Positions 10,252-18,885 of a stretch of 64,000 nucleotides of DNA are shown piece after piece. Below the pieces are notes generated by a model. The model saw only the letters and a list, made by a program, of their open reading frames with translations. It had not been told where the DNA came from and did not search any database. The translations under genes were made by a program, and so were the position numbers. How positions within the stretch are numbered: position 1 is the stretch's first letter; every line of letters begins with the position of its first letter. Location: NCBI RefSeq assembly GCF_001045555.1, contig NZ_LFBU01000002.1, positions 310,001 through 374,000 on the forward strand. The letters run 5' to 3'. The stretch is from Marinobacter subterrani (lineage in GTDB: Bacteria > Pseudomonadota > Gammaproteobacteria > Pseudomonadales > Oleiphilaceae).

Positions 10252-10320
10252 GGGTGTCTTTTCCTCTGGGAAAAGCAACTCGCTTCGCTCAGACACCTTT
10301 TCCCGGCGGAAAAGACACCC
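10252..10320. repeat. Hairpin repeat, family A, copy 1
   Basis: Arms 10252-10275 and 10297-10320 (GGGTGTCTTTTCC... and its complement) match at 22 of 24 positions, around a 21-nt spacer CAACTCGCTTCGCTCAGACAC. The same arms and spacer recur in the opposite orientation at 14527-14608. Similarity extends a few bases outward on both sides, including a shared GGCTGGTC-type flank. Confidence 0.85.
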
Positions 10321-10355
10321 GGCCCCACGACCGGTTCAGTTAGTACTTTGGACCT

Positions 10356-10465
10356 GTAGGTCGGATTAGGCGAAGCCGTAATCCGACATCGAGTTGACCG
10401 TTAACCTATCGAGTTGACCGTTAACCTCAGGTTGTCGGATTACGGCTTCGCCTAATCCGACCTAC
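10356..10465. repeat. Paired 32-bp REP-like elements in inverted orientation
   Basis: A 32-bp unit (10356-10387, beginning GTAGGTCGGATTAGGCGAAG) and its exact reverse complement (10434-10465) face each other across 46 bp. The spacer holds a tandem duplication of a 20-bp unit (10388-10407 and 10408-10427). The same REP unit occurs at 14423-14454 and 14470-14501, and in a shorter variant at 18849-18878. Confidence 0.88.
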
Positions 10466-10491
10466 ATCTTTCGAAAATTGAGGGCATTGTT

Positions 10492-11676
10492 ATGTCTGAT
10501 GCAGTCATCGTTTCCACCGCACGCACCGGCCTGGGTAAGTCCTACCGGGGCTCTTTGAATAACACCCACAGTGTCGATCTGGCGGGGCACGTGATCAAGC
10601 ATGCCGTCGAGCGGGCCGGTATTGATCCGGCCATTGTTGAAGATGTTATCATGGGTGCGGCCTTCCAGGAGGGCGCCCAGGGCCGGAATATTGCCCGTCT
10701 GGCGGCCATCCGCGCGGGCCTTCCGGTAACCACCGCCGGATTTTCCATCAACCGGTTCTGCAGCTCGGGTCTGCAGTCCATTGCCCTGGCGGCCCAGCGG
10801 GTTGTGTCCGAGAAGGTACCGGCCATGGTGGCCGGGGGCGTTGAGTCCATTTCCCTGGTGCAGAACGAGAAGATCAACAGCTTCCATGCCACCAACGAGT
10901 GGCTGATGAAGCACAAGCCCGAGCTGTACCTTTCGATGATCGAGACGGCGGACATCGTGGCCCAGCGCTACAAGGTCAGCCGTGAAGCCCAGGATGAGTA
11001 TTCCCTGATTTCCCAACAGCGCACGGCAGCGGCACAGCAGGCGGGCAGGTTCGATGATGAGATCGTGCCTTTCGACGCCACCATGCTGGTCAAGGACAAG
11101 GAAACCGGTGAGGTCAGTGAAAAGCAGGTAACCCTGACCAGCGACGAGTGCAACCGCCCGAACACCACCCTCGATGGGCTGGCTGGCCTGGAACCGGTGC
11201 GTGGGCCGAACCAGTTCATCACCGCCGGCAATGCCAGCCAGCTGTCGGATGGTGCTTCCGTGTGCACGGTGATGAACAGCACCTACGCCGAGAAGCACAA
11301 TATCGAGCCCATGGGGATTTTCCGTGGCTTTGCCGTAGCCGGTTGTGAGCCGGACGAAATGGGCATCGGCCCTGTTTTCGCCGTTCCCCGGCTGCTTGAG
11401 CGAGCCGGCCTGACCATGGACGACATTGATCTGTGGGAGCTCAACGAAGCCTTTGCCTCCCAGGTGATTTACTGCCGTGATCGTCTCGGTATCCCCATGG
11501 AGAAGCTGAACGTAAACGGTGGCTCCATTTCCATCGGCCACCCCTTCGGTGTGACCGGCTCTCGCCAGACAGGCCATGCCCTGATCGAAGGCAAGCGTCG
11601 TGGTGCGAAATACGTGGTGGTAACCATGTGCATCGGTGGTGGCCAGGGTGCGGCAGGCCTGTTTGAAGTAGTATGA
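10492..11676 (+). CDS. Acetyl-CoA C-acyltransferase (thiolase)
   Basis: Thiolytic cleavage of 3-ketoacyl-CoA to acetyl-CoA and a shortened acyl-CoA, the last step of beta-oxidation. Its 394 residues carry all thiolase signatures: acyl-accepting Cys90 in [10 protein letters not shown], His350 in [20 protein letters not shown] and Cys380 in [12 protein letters not shown]. It follows the hydratase/dehydrogenase gene after a repeat-filled gap of 267 bp. That gap makes its own promoter or read-through equally possible. Family resemblance is to FadA/FadI-type degradative thiolases, which fits the context better than a biosynthetic acetoacetyl-CoA thiolase. Confidence 0.9.
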   Translation: MSDAVIVSTARTGLGKSYRGSLNNTHSVDLAGHVIKHAVERAGIDPAIVEDVIMGAAFQEGAQGRNIARLAAIRAGLPVTTAGFSINRFCSSGLQSIALAAQRVVSEKVPAMVAGGVESISLVQNEKINSFHATNEWLMKHKPELYLSMIETADIVAQRYKVSREAQDEYSLISQQRTAAAQQAGRFDDEIVPFDATMLVKDKETGEVSEKQVTLTSDECNRPNTTLDGLAGLEPVRGPNQFITAGNASQLSDGASVCTVMNSTYAEKHNIEPMGIFRGFAVAGCEPDEMGIGPVFAVPRLLERAGLTMDDIDLWELNEAFASQVIYCRDRLGIPMEKLNVNGGSISIGHPFGVTGSRQTGHALIEGKRRGAKYVVVTMCIGGGQGAAGLFEVV

Positions 11677-11695
11677 AATCGGGGTCAGTAAAATT

Positions 11696-11787
11696 GGGGT
11701 CAGAAGAAAGCGTTCTTCTGACCCCTGCTTGACGTGTGAGCCCGGAGTCATGAAGTCGGGGTCAGATGAAGGCCTTCATCTGACCCC
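11696..11787. repeat. Two GGGGTCAGA...TCTGACCCC palindromes
   Basis: The first hairpin is 11696-11725 (13-bp arms GGGGTCAGAAGAA, 4-nt loop). The second, 11758-11787, is a perfect 30-bp palindrome (GGGGTCAGATGAAGG and complement). A GGGGTCAG half-copy precedes them at 11681. A third palindrome of this family is at 14382-14411. All sit directly after coding genes of this cluster. Confidence 0.88.
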
Positions 11788-11811
11788 TTGTTCACCAAAT
11801 AGGGGATCAAC

Positions 11812-12930
11812 ATGGACAGACAAGCCAAAGCCGTCGTCTGCCGGGAATGGGGGCAGCCCGTTCAGGTGGAAACCATCACAGTGGAAGGCCCCAAACGGGA
11901 TGAAATCACCATCAAGATCGCGGCCTGCGGCGTGTGCCACAGCGATCTGTCTGCCACCACGGGCAAGATTCCCTATCCGCCACCCCTTGTATTAGGCCAT
12001 GAGGCCGCCGGGGTTGTCGTCGAGGTGGGCGAAGGGGTAACGGACTTCAAGGAAGGCGACCACGTGGTCAGCTCCTTCATCTCCATGTGCGGCAAGTGCC
12101 GCCAGTGTGTCCGTGGCCGGCCGGTGCTGTGCGAGAACGCCCGCAAGGCCATGTTCAACCTGCCCGATGGCACCGTCAGAACCAAGGGTGCCGACGGCGA
12201 GCCCCTGAACGTCTTTGGCGCCTGTGGCGTGATGGCCGAGTTTGCCACCCTGCATGTGGACAATTGCGTCAAGGTGGATGACACCGTACCCATGCAGAAC
12301 GCGGCGCTGGTAAGCTGCGCGGTGATGACCGGTGTGGGCGCCGTGTTCAATACCGCCAGGCTTGAACCCGGCTCCCGCGCCGCCGTGTTTGGCATCGGCG
12401 GCGTTGGCCTCAACGCCATCCAGGGCTGTGTCACCGCCGGCGCCGAGATGATCGTGGCGGTGGATAACAATCCCAGGAAGCTGGAGATGGCGAAAGAATT
12501 CGGCGCCACCCACACCGTGAATATCAACGAGGTGGAAGACGCAGCCAAAGCCGTGAAGAAACTTACCGGCGGTGTCGACTACGCCTTTGAATGTGTGGGT
12601 GCCGGGCCGGTGGTTGAGCAGGCCTACAAGAGCCTGGGGCGCGGGGGTACCGCGGTCGTTGTAGGTGTGGCCGATCCGAAGGACAAGACCTCGCTGACCA
12701 CCCTCTCGTTACCCGCCGATGAGCGCACCCTGAAAGGCAGCTGGCTGGGCTCGGCCCGGCCGCAGCACGATTTCCCCAGAATCCTGGGTCTTTACAAGGC
12801 TGGTAAACTCAAGCTGGACGAACTGGTTACCCGGACCTACCCCATAGAAGAAGCCGCGCAGGCTTTCGATGATATGGTGGCAGGCAAGAACGCCCGTGGC
12901 GTTATCGTATTTGAAACGCCCGTGGCGTGA
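11812..12930 (+). CDS. Zinc-dependent alcohol dehydrogenase (class III-like)
   Basis: NAD-dependent oxidation of an alcohol to an aldehyde. The protein has 372 residues. The catalytic-zinc Cys is in ACGVCHSDL, with LGHEAAGVVVEVG after it. The structural-zinc loop has four cysteines in CGKCRQCVRGRPVLC. The nucleotide-binding motif FGIGGVGLNAIQG lies near residue 195. The sequence groups with glutathione-dependent formaldehyde/long-chain alcohol dehydrogenases by general pattern; the substrate is not determined. The aldehyde dehydrogenase gene starts 23 bp later, so the pair probably converts an alcohol to its acid and feeds the beta-oxidation enzymes upstream. Confidence 0.88.
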   Translation: MDRQAKAVVCREWGQPVQVETITVEGPKRDEITIKIAACGVCHSDLSATTGKIPYPPPLVLGHEAAGVVVEVGEGVTDFKEGDHVVSSFISMCGKCRQCVRGRPVLCENARKAMFNLPDGTVRTKGADGEPLNVFGACGVMAEFATLHVDNCVKVDDTVPMQNAALVSCAVMTGVGAVFNTARLEPGSRAAVFGIGGVGLNAIQGCVTAGAEMIVAVDNNPRKLEMAKEFGATHTVNINEVEDAAKAVKKLTGGVDYAFECVGAGPVVEQAYKSLGRGGTAVVVGVADPKDKTSLTTLSLPADERTLKGSWLGSARPQHDFPRILGLYKAGKLKLDELVTRTYPIEEAAQAFDDMVAGKNARGVIVFETPVA

Positions 12931-12953
12931 TCAGATGTAAATAAGGGGGAAGC

Positions 12954-14369
12954 ATGAACGAGCTGAACAGGAACTACATCAACGGCCAATGGGTTAGCTG
13001 GGCCGGTGACATGATTGACGTTCACGAAGCTGGCACCGGTGACGTGATTGCCCGGGTGCCCGCCTCCGGCCGGGAGGAAATGGAGCAGGCCATCGAGGCC
13101 GCGGATGCCGCCTTTGAAAGCTGGTCTGAAAGCACCCTTGAGCAGCGTCTGAAAGTCCTGGAACAACTACACGCGGGTCTGAAAGAACGGGGTTCGGAAA
13201 TCGCCGAGACGGTTAGCCGGGAAGTGGGCATGCCGATCAAACTGGCCACGCCAATCCAGGCGGGTATGCCGGCGGCGGTGACCAAGAGCTACCTGAAACT
13301 GCTGCCGGACTTCCCGTTCACCGAACAGTCCGGCAACTCGGAGGTGCAATACGCGCCAGTGGGCGTGGTGGGCTGTATTACGCCCTGGAACTACCCGTTG
13401 CACCAGGTGATCCTGAAGATCGTTCCGGCCATCGCGGCCGGTTGCACCGTGGTGCTCAAACCTTCGGAAATCGCGCCCCAGACGGCGTTTATTCTCGCCG
13501 AGATTCTCGACGGTACCGACCTGCCCAAAGGCGTGTTCAACATGGTGTGCGGCTACGGCCAGACCGTGGGCGATACCCTGATCAAGCATCCGGATGTGCG
13601 CATGGTGTCCTTCACCGGCTCCACCCGCACCGGCAACCTGATCGCCCACGCCGCGGCGGACGACTTCAAGCGGTTTGCCCTGGAAATGGGTGGCAAATCC
13701 GCCTCCGTCATCCTCCCGGATGCCGACCTGGCGGCCGCCGTGAAAGGCACCGTGAACAACTGCCTGCTGAACTCAGGCCAGACCTGCACCGCACTCACCC
13801 GCATGCTGGTGCCGGCCGACAAGCACGATGAGGCCTGCGAACTGGCCGCCGCTGCCGTAGCCAAGATGACGCCGGGTAACCCGCTGGAAGAAACCACCCG
13901 CCTGGGCCCGCTGTCCTCTGCCCAGCAGCGTGACAAGGTGATCGATTACATCAAGCTGGGTATCGAGGAAGGCGCCACCCTGATTACCGGCGGGCCGGAA
14001 GCACCCGAAGGCTGCGACAAGGGTTACTTCGTGAAAGCCACCGTGTTCGGCAACGTGAAGCCGGATAGCCGAATCGCCCAGGAAGAAATCTTCGGGCCGG
14101 TGCTGTGCGTGATCCCCTACAACGACGAAGCCGAGGCGGTGAAAATCGCCAATGGTACCCAGTATGGCCTTTCCGGTGCTGTCTGGTCGGCAGACGACGC
14201 CAGGGCGAAGAAAATCGCCGGCAAGCTGCGTACCGGCCAGGTGTTCGTCAATGGCGGCGCGTTCAACCCCATGGCCCCGTTTGGTGGTTTCGGTCACTCC
14301 GGTATCGGCCGGGAGTTTGGTAAGTGGGGGCTGGAGGAGTTTCTGGAAGTGCGGTCGCTGCAGCTGTAG
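12954..14369 (+). CDS. Aldehyde dehydrogenase (NAD(P)+)
   Basis: Oxidises an aldehyde to a carboxylic acid. Its 471 residues contain the ALDH signatures: TPWNYPLHQ near residue 140, FTGSTRTGNLIA, catalytic general base Glu in ALEMGGKSAS, nucleophile Cys in NSGQTCTALTR and the C-terminal PFGGFGHSGIGREFG. A GGGGGAAG ribosome site is 3-10 nt upstream of the ATG. It is co-transcribed with the ADH gene by spacing, which suggests a two-step alcohol-to-acid oxidation. The aldehyde chain length cannot be read from sequence. Confidence 0.92.
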   Translation: MNELNRNYINGQWVSWAGDMIDVHEAGTGDVIARVPASGREEMEQAIEAADAAFESWSESTLEQRLKVLEQLHAGLKERGSEIAETVSREVGMPIKLATPIQAGMPAAVTKSYLKLLPDFPFTEQSGNSEVQYAPVGVVGCITPWNYPLHQVILKIVPAIAAGCTVVLKPSEIAPQTAFILAEILDGTDLPKGVFNMVCGYGQTVGDTLIKHPDVRMVSFTGSTRTGNLIAHAAADDFKRFALEMGGKSASVILPDADLAAAVKGTVNNCLLNSGQTCTALTRMLVPADKHDEACELAAAAVAKMTPGNPLEETTRLGPLSSAQQRDKVIDYIKLGIEEGATLITGGPEAPEGCDKGYFVKATVFGNVKPDSRIAQEEIFGPVLCVIPYNDEAEAVKIANGTQYGLSGAVWSADDARAKKIAGKLRTGQVFVNGGAFNPMAPFGGFGHSGIGREFGKWGLEEFLEVRSLQL

Positions 14370-14381
14370 TGCCTGAACATG

Positions 14382-14411
14382 GGGTCAGATGAAGACCTTC
14401 ATCTGACCCCG
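14382..14411. repeat. GGGGTCAGATGAAG palindrome, third copy
   Basis: A 30-nt hairpin with 14-bp perfect arms and a 2-nt AC centre. It differs from the palindrome at 11758-11787 at only the centre. It starts 12 bp after the ALDH stop and could serve as a terminator-like stem, although no T run follows. Confidence 0.85.
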
Positions 14412-14422
14412 GAGTTTCTGTG

Positions 14423-14501
14423 TCGGGTTACGGCTTCGCCTAACCCGACCTACGCCAAGGTTCAGTATGTAGGTCGGATTAGGCGAAGCCGTAATCCGAC
14501 A
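14423..14501. repeat. Paired 32-bp REP-like elements in inverted orientation
   Basis: Unit 14423-14454 is the reverse-complement form and carries CGGGTT/AACCCG where the others have CGGATT/AATCCG. Unit 14470-14501 is identical to 10356-10387. They are separated by 15 bp. The changes in the variant unit are compensatory, preserving its internal pairing, which suggests selection on the folded form. Confidence 0.85.
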
Positions 14502-14526
14502 GATGCTCGAAAGTACGATCGGTCTC

Positions 14527-14608
14527 GGGGTGGGGTGTCTTTTCTTCTGGGGAAAAAATGTCTGAGCGAAGCGAGTTGTTTTTCCCAGAAGAAAAGACAC
14601 CCCACCCC
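14527..14608. repeat. Hairpin repeat, family A, copy 2 (inverted relative to copy 1)
   Basis: Arms 14527-14557 and 14579-14608 are near-perfect reverse complements (one extra G in the left arm), and the loop contains TGTCTGAGCGAAGCGAGTTG, the complement of the copy 1 spacer. It lies immediately beside the 3' end of the TetR gene on the minus strand and could also act as its terminator. Confidence 0.85.
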
Positions 14609-14626
14609 GGGACCAGCCACCCAGTC

Positions 14627-15238
14627 TCAGGCTTTCCCTCCAAGCAGAATCCGAACCGCCGTACAGGCATCCTCCAATTCAGCTTCTCTTGGCTCGCGCC
14701 CGGCGATAATGTCGCTGTACAGGCAGGATTCTGCCAGTCGAATCATGAAGTAAGACAGGCTGAAGATATTCATGGGTGGCTTGATGTGACCGGCCGCTAC
14801 CTGGTCTTTCAGCATCCGTGTGTTGGTCTCCACCGTTCGAGTGTGAAGAATTGATTGCGACGAGGTGAGGATCTTCAGGGCGTATTCCGGATCCTGGTTG
14901 ATGAATCGCCGAAGCGGCTCGAAGTGCAGGATGGTGGAGTTGGTACGCCGGTAGACACCGACGATATAGTCCACGCCCGTACCGGGGGTTTCTGCCATCG
15001 CCTGTCGCCAGAGCGGCTCATAGAGGGACCAGAGAATCTCCCCGATCAGCAGGTCCTTGTTGCCCACCCAGCGAAACAGAGTGGCCCGGCCAATTCCGAG
15101 TTCATCAGCCAGCGGCGCCAGGTGAATGCGCTCGCCCTTGAGCCACATGCGACGGGCCCGCTTGAACGCGTCAGCCGGTGTTGCCCTGGTTATGGTTTTG
15201 TCGGCCACTGAAACCTCAGTCTCGGAATTTGAATGCAT
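14627..15238 (-). CDS. TetR-family transcriptional regulator (QsdR-like)
   Basis: A 203-residue repressor-type regulator. The helix-turn-helix lies at about residues 38-62 (LAPLADELGIGRATLFRWVG), and the rest is an all-helical ligand-binding domain. The C-terminal half resembles the QsdR subgroup of TetR proteins, an impression from motif pattern. It ends beside the oxidation cluster on the opposite strand, so it is a plausible but unproven regulator of the ADH/ALDH/thiolase genes. It is divergent from the two-component system at 15400. Confidence 0.85.
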   Translation of the reverse strand: MHSNSETEVSVADKTITRATPADAFKRARRMWLKGERIHLAPLADELGIGRATLFRWVGNKDLLIGEILWSLYEPLWRQAMAETPGTGVDYIVGVYRRTNSTILHFEPLRRFINQDPEYALKILTSSQSILHTRTVETNTRMLKDQVAAGHIKPPMNIFSLSYFMIRLAESCLYSDIIAGREPREAELEDACTAVRILLGGKA

Positions 15239-15399
15239 TCTAACGACTAATTCTCGCAGCCGCTATGCAGGCCAGGTGCTGCCCGTGATGGTTTTGTGAA
15301 CATTTCGGCCTACACTCGGTCATGACGGTGAGAGGGCCCGAGCCTCCAGCCAACGAGGACTCTCCCGAAGCCCGCAACACATGCAGGAGCCCGCGACCC

Positions 15400-16101
15400 A
15401 TGACCAGAACGGTACTGATTATCGAGGACAATCCCGGCATCGGTGAGCTGGTACGTATGCAGGTGTCAGATCTTGGTATGAAGGCCGTTCTGATGGATCG
15501 GGGTGATACCGGTCTGGGACGGTTCCGCGAGGGCGGCATCGATCTGGTGATTCTGGATCTGATGCTGCCCGGGCTCGATGGCCTGTCGGTTTGCCGGGAG
15601 ATACGATCATCTCCGGGCTATGTTCCTGTTTTAATGCTGACGGCAAAAAGCACAGAGCTGGATCGGGTTCTGGGCCTGGAAATGGGGGCGGACGATTACC
15701 TCACCAAGCCCTTCAGCGTGGCGGAGCTGTCGGCCCGCATCAAGGCCCTGTTTCGGCGCGTGGACGCGCTTTCCGCCCGGGGGGCTGGCGGCGATGAAGC
15801 CGGGGAAATCGAAGTGGACGGGTTGCGCATCGATCCTGTCCGCAGGCGGGTCTTCGTGCAGTCGGAGGAAGTAGAACTGACCGCCCGGGAATTCGACCTG
15901 CTCTGGCACTTTGCCAGTCACCGGGGCCGCGTGTTCAGCCGGGCGCAACTGCTGGATGCGGTCTGGGGCTACAACCACGAAGGCTATGAACATACCGTGA
16001 ATACCCACATCAACCGCCTGCGCAACAAGATCGAAACCGACCCCGCCGACCCCCATTATGTGCAGACGGTCTGGGGCGTTGGCTACCGGTTTATGGATTA
16101 A
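15400..16101 (+). CDS. OmpR/PhoB-family response regulator
   Basis: A 233-residue transcription factor controlled by phosphorylation. The receiver domain (1-120) has IIEDN for Mg2+ binding, the phosphoacceptor Asp in LVILDLMLPGLDGLS, and KPFS at the end. The winged-helix DNA-binding domain (about 135-230) ends in TVWGVGYRFMD. The start at MTRTVLIIEDN was chosen because CAGGAG lies 10 nt upstream and earlier in-frame codons would only add a non-conserved tail. The kinase gene begins 2 bp after the stop. Confidence 0.9.
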   Translation: MTRTVLIIEDNPGIGELVRMQVSDLGMKAVLMDRGDTGLGRFREGGIDLVILDLMLPGLDGLSVCREIRSSPGYVPVLMLTAKSTELDRVLGLEMGADDYLTKPFSVAELSARIKALFRRVDALSARGAGGDEAGEIEVDGLRIDPVRRRVFVQSEEVELTAREFDLLWHFASHRGRVFSRAQLLDAVWGYNHEGYEHTVNTHINRLRNKIETDPADPHYVQTVWGVGYRFMD

Positions 16102-16103
16102 CC

Positions 16104-17603
16104 ATGGCTCTGTCTGTGTTCCGAACCCTCTATGCCCGGCTGGCCATAGGCCTGTTTCTTCTGCTGCTGGTGGTGGGTGGCCTGTTTACCTTCCTGAGCC
16201 TGGCCTCGGTGCGGGAATACTCCGCCGCTGTGAGCCAGCAGCTCAACCGGGATCTCGCCCGCAACCTGGTGTCGGACCGGAACCTGGTGACCGATGGCAA
16301 GCTCAACCGCGATGCCCTCAAGCACCTGTTCGAGCTTTACATGAACATCAATCCCAGCATCGAAATCTATCTGCTGGATCGGGACGGGCGCATCCTGTCG
16401 TATTCCGCAGACCCGGACAAAATCAAGCGCAACCGGGTGTCCCTGGCGCCGATCCGGGCCCTGCTGGAAAACCCGGAGGCCTACCCGCTGCCCGGTGACG
16501 ACCCCCGCAGCCACGACCGGCGCAAGGTCTTTTCCGTGACGCCGGTGCCCTCGGCCGACAACCCCACCGGCTACCTGTATGTGGTGCTTCGGGGCGAGGA
16601 ATACGATCTGGCGGAAAACCTGGTGCACAGCGACCGGCTACTGCAGATGGGGGCCGGCGCCCTGGCGGTGAGCCTGTGTGTCGGGCTGCTGGCCGGACTG
16701 GTGTTTTTCCGGCTGCTGACTCGTCGGTTATCCCGCCTGACCGAGCGGGTGGATGCCTTTGACAGCGGCATGTCGCCGGGGCAGTCGCCGGTGCTGGTCG
16801 GCAAAGGCGACGATATTGATTACCTAACTGCCCGTTTCGACCAGATGGCCGGGCGGATTGCCGCGCAGCTTGACCTGCTGAAAGACAAGGACGCCCAGCG
16901 CCGCCAGCTGGTCGCCCAGGTGTCCCACGATCTTCGCACGCCCCTGGCGTCGATCCAGGGCTATCTCGAGGCGTTGCGCCTGAAACACGACAGCCTCAGT
17001 GACGATGAACGGGCACGGTTCCTGGGAGTCGCCCTGGCGGAAACGCACCGGCTCGGGCGGCTGGTGGAGGAGTTGTTCGAACTGGCGGCCCTCGATGCCC
17101 GGGAAAAACAGCCCACTGCCGAGCCGTTCGTGGTTGCCGAGCTGCTGCACGACGTGGTGCAGAAACACCGTCCGGAAGCCGAGCGGGCCGGTGTGTCGCT
17201 GGCCATTGTGGACGTCTCGCCGGTGCGGGTGGTGGCGGACATCGCCATGACAGAACGGGTTCTGGACAACCTGATCAGCAATGCCATCGACCATTCGCCC
17301 GGAGGCAGCGAAGTAACACTCAGGGTAGCTGGCCGAGACGAGGGCGCGGAAATCACCGTGGCGGATGCCGGGCCGGGCATTGCGGCGGCCGATATGAACC
17401 ATCTGTTCGAACCCTTCTACCAGGCTCCCGGCGCCTCGCGTCCCGGCCACGCCGGGCTTGGTCTGGCCATTGCCCAGCGGATGGTCTCCCTGCAGAGTGG
17501 CCGGCTATCGGTACGCAATGACCAGGGCGCGGTGTTTTCTGTCTGGCTTCCGGGGGCATCGGAAGCGGCCGGCGGCGCCGGTAATGAATCCACCGCGTTA
17601 TAG
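16104..17603 (+). CDS. Membrane sensor histidine kinase
   Basis: Partner kinase of the preceding regulator, 499 residues. One membrane helix lies near residues 10-32, a periplasmic sensor of about 150 residues follows, a second helix near 180-202, then HAMP. The dimerisation/phosphoacceptor motif is [19 protein letters not shown]. The ATPase domain has [15 protein letters not shown] (N box), VADAGPGIA (G1) and [12 protein letters not shown] (G2). The stimulus is unknown. The msrAB gene begins 79 bp downstream on the same strand, so the system may respond to oxidative damage of envelope proteins. Confidence 0.9.
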   Translation: MALSVFRTLYARLAIGLFLLLLVVGGLFTFLSLASVREYSAAVSQQLNRDLARNLVSDRNLVTDGKLNRDALKHLFELYMNINPSIEIYLLDRDGRILSYSADPDKIKRNRVSLAPIRALLENPEAYPLPGDDPRSHDRRKVFSVTPVPSADNPTGYLYVVLRGEEYDLAENLVHSDRLLQMGAGALAVSLCVGLLAGLVFFRLLTRRLSRLTERVDAFDSGMSPGQSPVLVGKGDDIDYLTARFDQMAGRIAAQLDLLKDKDAQRRQLVAQVSHDLRTPLASIQGYLEALRLKHDSLSDDERARFLGVALAETHRLGRLVEELFELAALDAREKQPTAEPFVVAELLHDVVQKHRPEAERAGVSLAIVDVSPVRVVADIAMTERVLDNLISNAIDHSPGGSEVTLRVAGRDEGAEITVADAGPGIAAADMNHLFEPFYQAPGASRPGHAGLGLAIAQRMVSLQSGRLSVRNDQGAVFSVWLPGASEAAGGAGNESTAL

Positions 17604-17682
17604 ATTCGTAATCACTACCGAATGGTTTCGTGAATCCCGGACGGTACGCTGTCAGCATGGAACCACGCAGAGGAGAGTTTTT

Positions 17683-18852
17683 ATGAAACGCACGATGACA
17701 GGTTTGGTCGCCGCCCTGGCAGTTTTATTTGCCGGTGGCCTGTATACCGCCTACGCCACCGCCGACAAGCACGACAGCAAAGACACGGAATTCGCGCCGG
17801 ATGACCCCGGGCTGGCCGTGGCCACCTTTGCCGGCGGCTGCTTCTGGTGTGTTGAGGCCGGTTACGAAAAGATCCCCGGCGTGGTAGAGGCGGTGTCCGG
17901 TTATGCCGGCGGCGATGAGCCGAACCCCACCTACCAGCAGGTCTCATCCGGCCGCACCGGCTACACTGAGGCGGTCCAGGTGTATTACGACCCGAAAAAA
18001 ATGACCTATGAGGGGTTGCTTGCCGGCCTGTGGCGGATGATGAACCCCACCGATATCAAGGGCCAGTTCGTGGACCGGGGCACGCAGTACCGTCCGGCGA
18101 TTTTCTACCACAACGCCGAGCAGAAGCGGCTGGCCGAGGCGGCCAAGCAGGAGCTGGAAGCCTCCGGCGTGTACGAGCACCCGGTGCTGATCGAAATTGT
18201 ACCGCTGAAAAACTTCTATCCGGCGGAGCAGTACCACCAGGACTATTACCTGAAAAATCCGGTGCGCTACAAGATCTACACGTTCAATTCCGGCCGCTAC
18301 CAGTTTATCGAGAAGGTGTATGGCGAAGACTACGAGCTGGACTTTTCCCGGTTCCGGCCGGCGGTGGAAAACACCGGCGAGGCCGATGCGGGTTTTGACC
18401 CCCAGAGTTTCGTGAAGCCGGATAAGCAGACACTGAAAAAGCGGCTGAACGACATCCAGTACGAAGTCACCCAGCAGGACGGGACCGAGCCGGCGTTCGA
18501 TAACCCGTACTGGGACAACAAGCGTGCTGGCCTGTATGTGGATATTGTCTCCGGAGAGCCGCTGTTTTCTTCCCGGGACAAATTCAAGTCCGGTACCGGC
18601 TGGCCAAGCTTTACCCGGCCTATCACCCCGGATGCGGTGGTCGAGCGGGAAGACAGTTCGTTCTTCATGACCCGGACGGAAATTCGCAGCCGCTACGCGG
18701 ACTCCCACCTGGGCCACGTGTTCAATGACGGCCCGGAGCCCACGGGGCTGCGCTACTGCATGAACTCGGCCGCCCTGAAATTCATTCCCCTGGAGGACAT
18801 GAAGGCGGCAGGCTATGGCGAGTGGCTCGACGAAGTCCGGGCATCTGAGTAG
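17683..18852 (+). CDS. msrAB: Secreted bifunctional peptide-methionine sulfoxide reductase MsrA-MsrB
   Basis: Repairs both S- and R-methionine sulfoxide in proteins. It has 389 residues: a signal-anchor or signal peptide in the first 26 residues, an MsrA domain with catalytic Cys53 in [15 protein letters not shown], and an MsrB domain with [27 protein letters not shown] and catalytic Cys359 in RYCMNSAAL. The zinc-binding CxxC pairs of many MsrB proteins are absent. The start at MKRTMTG has AGGAGAG 6-12 nt upstream; the open frame extends further but enters the kinase gene. Location should be periplasmic or membrane-attached. Its stop codon is inside a REP-like repeat. Confidence 0.93.
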   Translation: MKRTMTGLVAALAVLFAGGLYTAYATADKHDSKDTEFAPDDPGLAVATFAGGCFWCVEAGYEKIPGVVEAVSGYAGGDEPNPTYQQVSSGRTGYTEAVQVYYDPKKMTYEGLLAGLWRMMNPTDIKGQFVDRGTQYRPAIFYHNAEQKRLAEAAKQELEASGVYEHPVLIEIVPLKNFYPAEQYHQDYYLKNPVRYKIYTFNSGRYQFIEKVYGEDYELDFSRFRPAVENTGEADAGFDPQSFVKPDKQTLKKRLNDIQYEVTQQDGTEPAFDNPYWDNKRAGLYVDIVSGEPLFSSRDKFKSGTGWPSFTRPITPDAVVEREDSSFFMTRTEIRSRYADSHLGHVFNDGPEPTGLRYCMNSAALKFIPLEDMKAAGYGEWLDEVRASE

Positions 18853-18878
18853 GTCGGATTAGCGCAGCGTAATCCGAC
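18849..18878. repeat. REP-like element overlapping the msrAB stop codon
   Basis: A 30-bp variant of the 32-bp REP unit, starting GTAGGTCGGATTAGCGCAGC and able to form a hairpin. Its first bases supply the TAG stop of msrAB. It lies between convergent genes. Confidence 0.8.
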
Positions 18879-18885
18879 AACCAGA

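Noticed and set aside
8923..10296. 457-codon antisense frame over the hydratase/dehydrogenase gene
   Set aside because: Shadow of a well supported gene; starts within the family A hairpin repeat.
10356..10465. CRISPR-like array because of repeated 32-bp units
   Set aside because: Units are inverted, not direct, only paired, and spacers are not of uniform length; they behave as REP elements.
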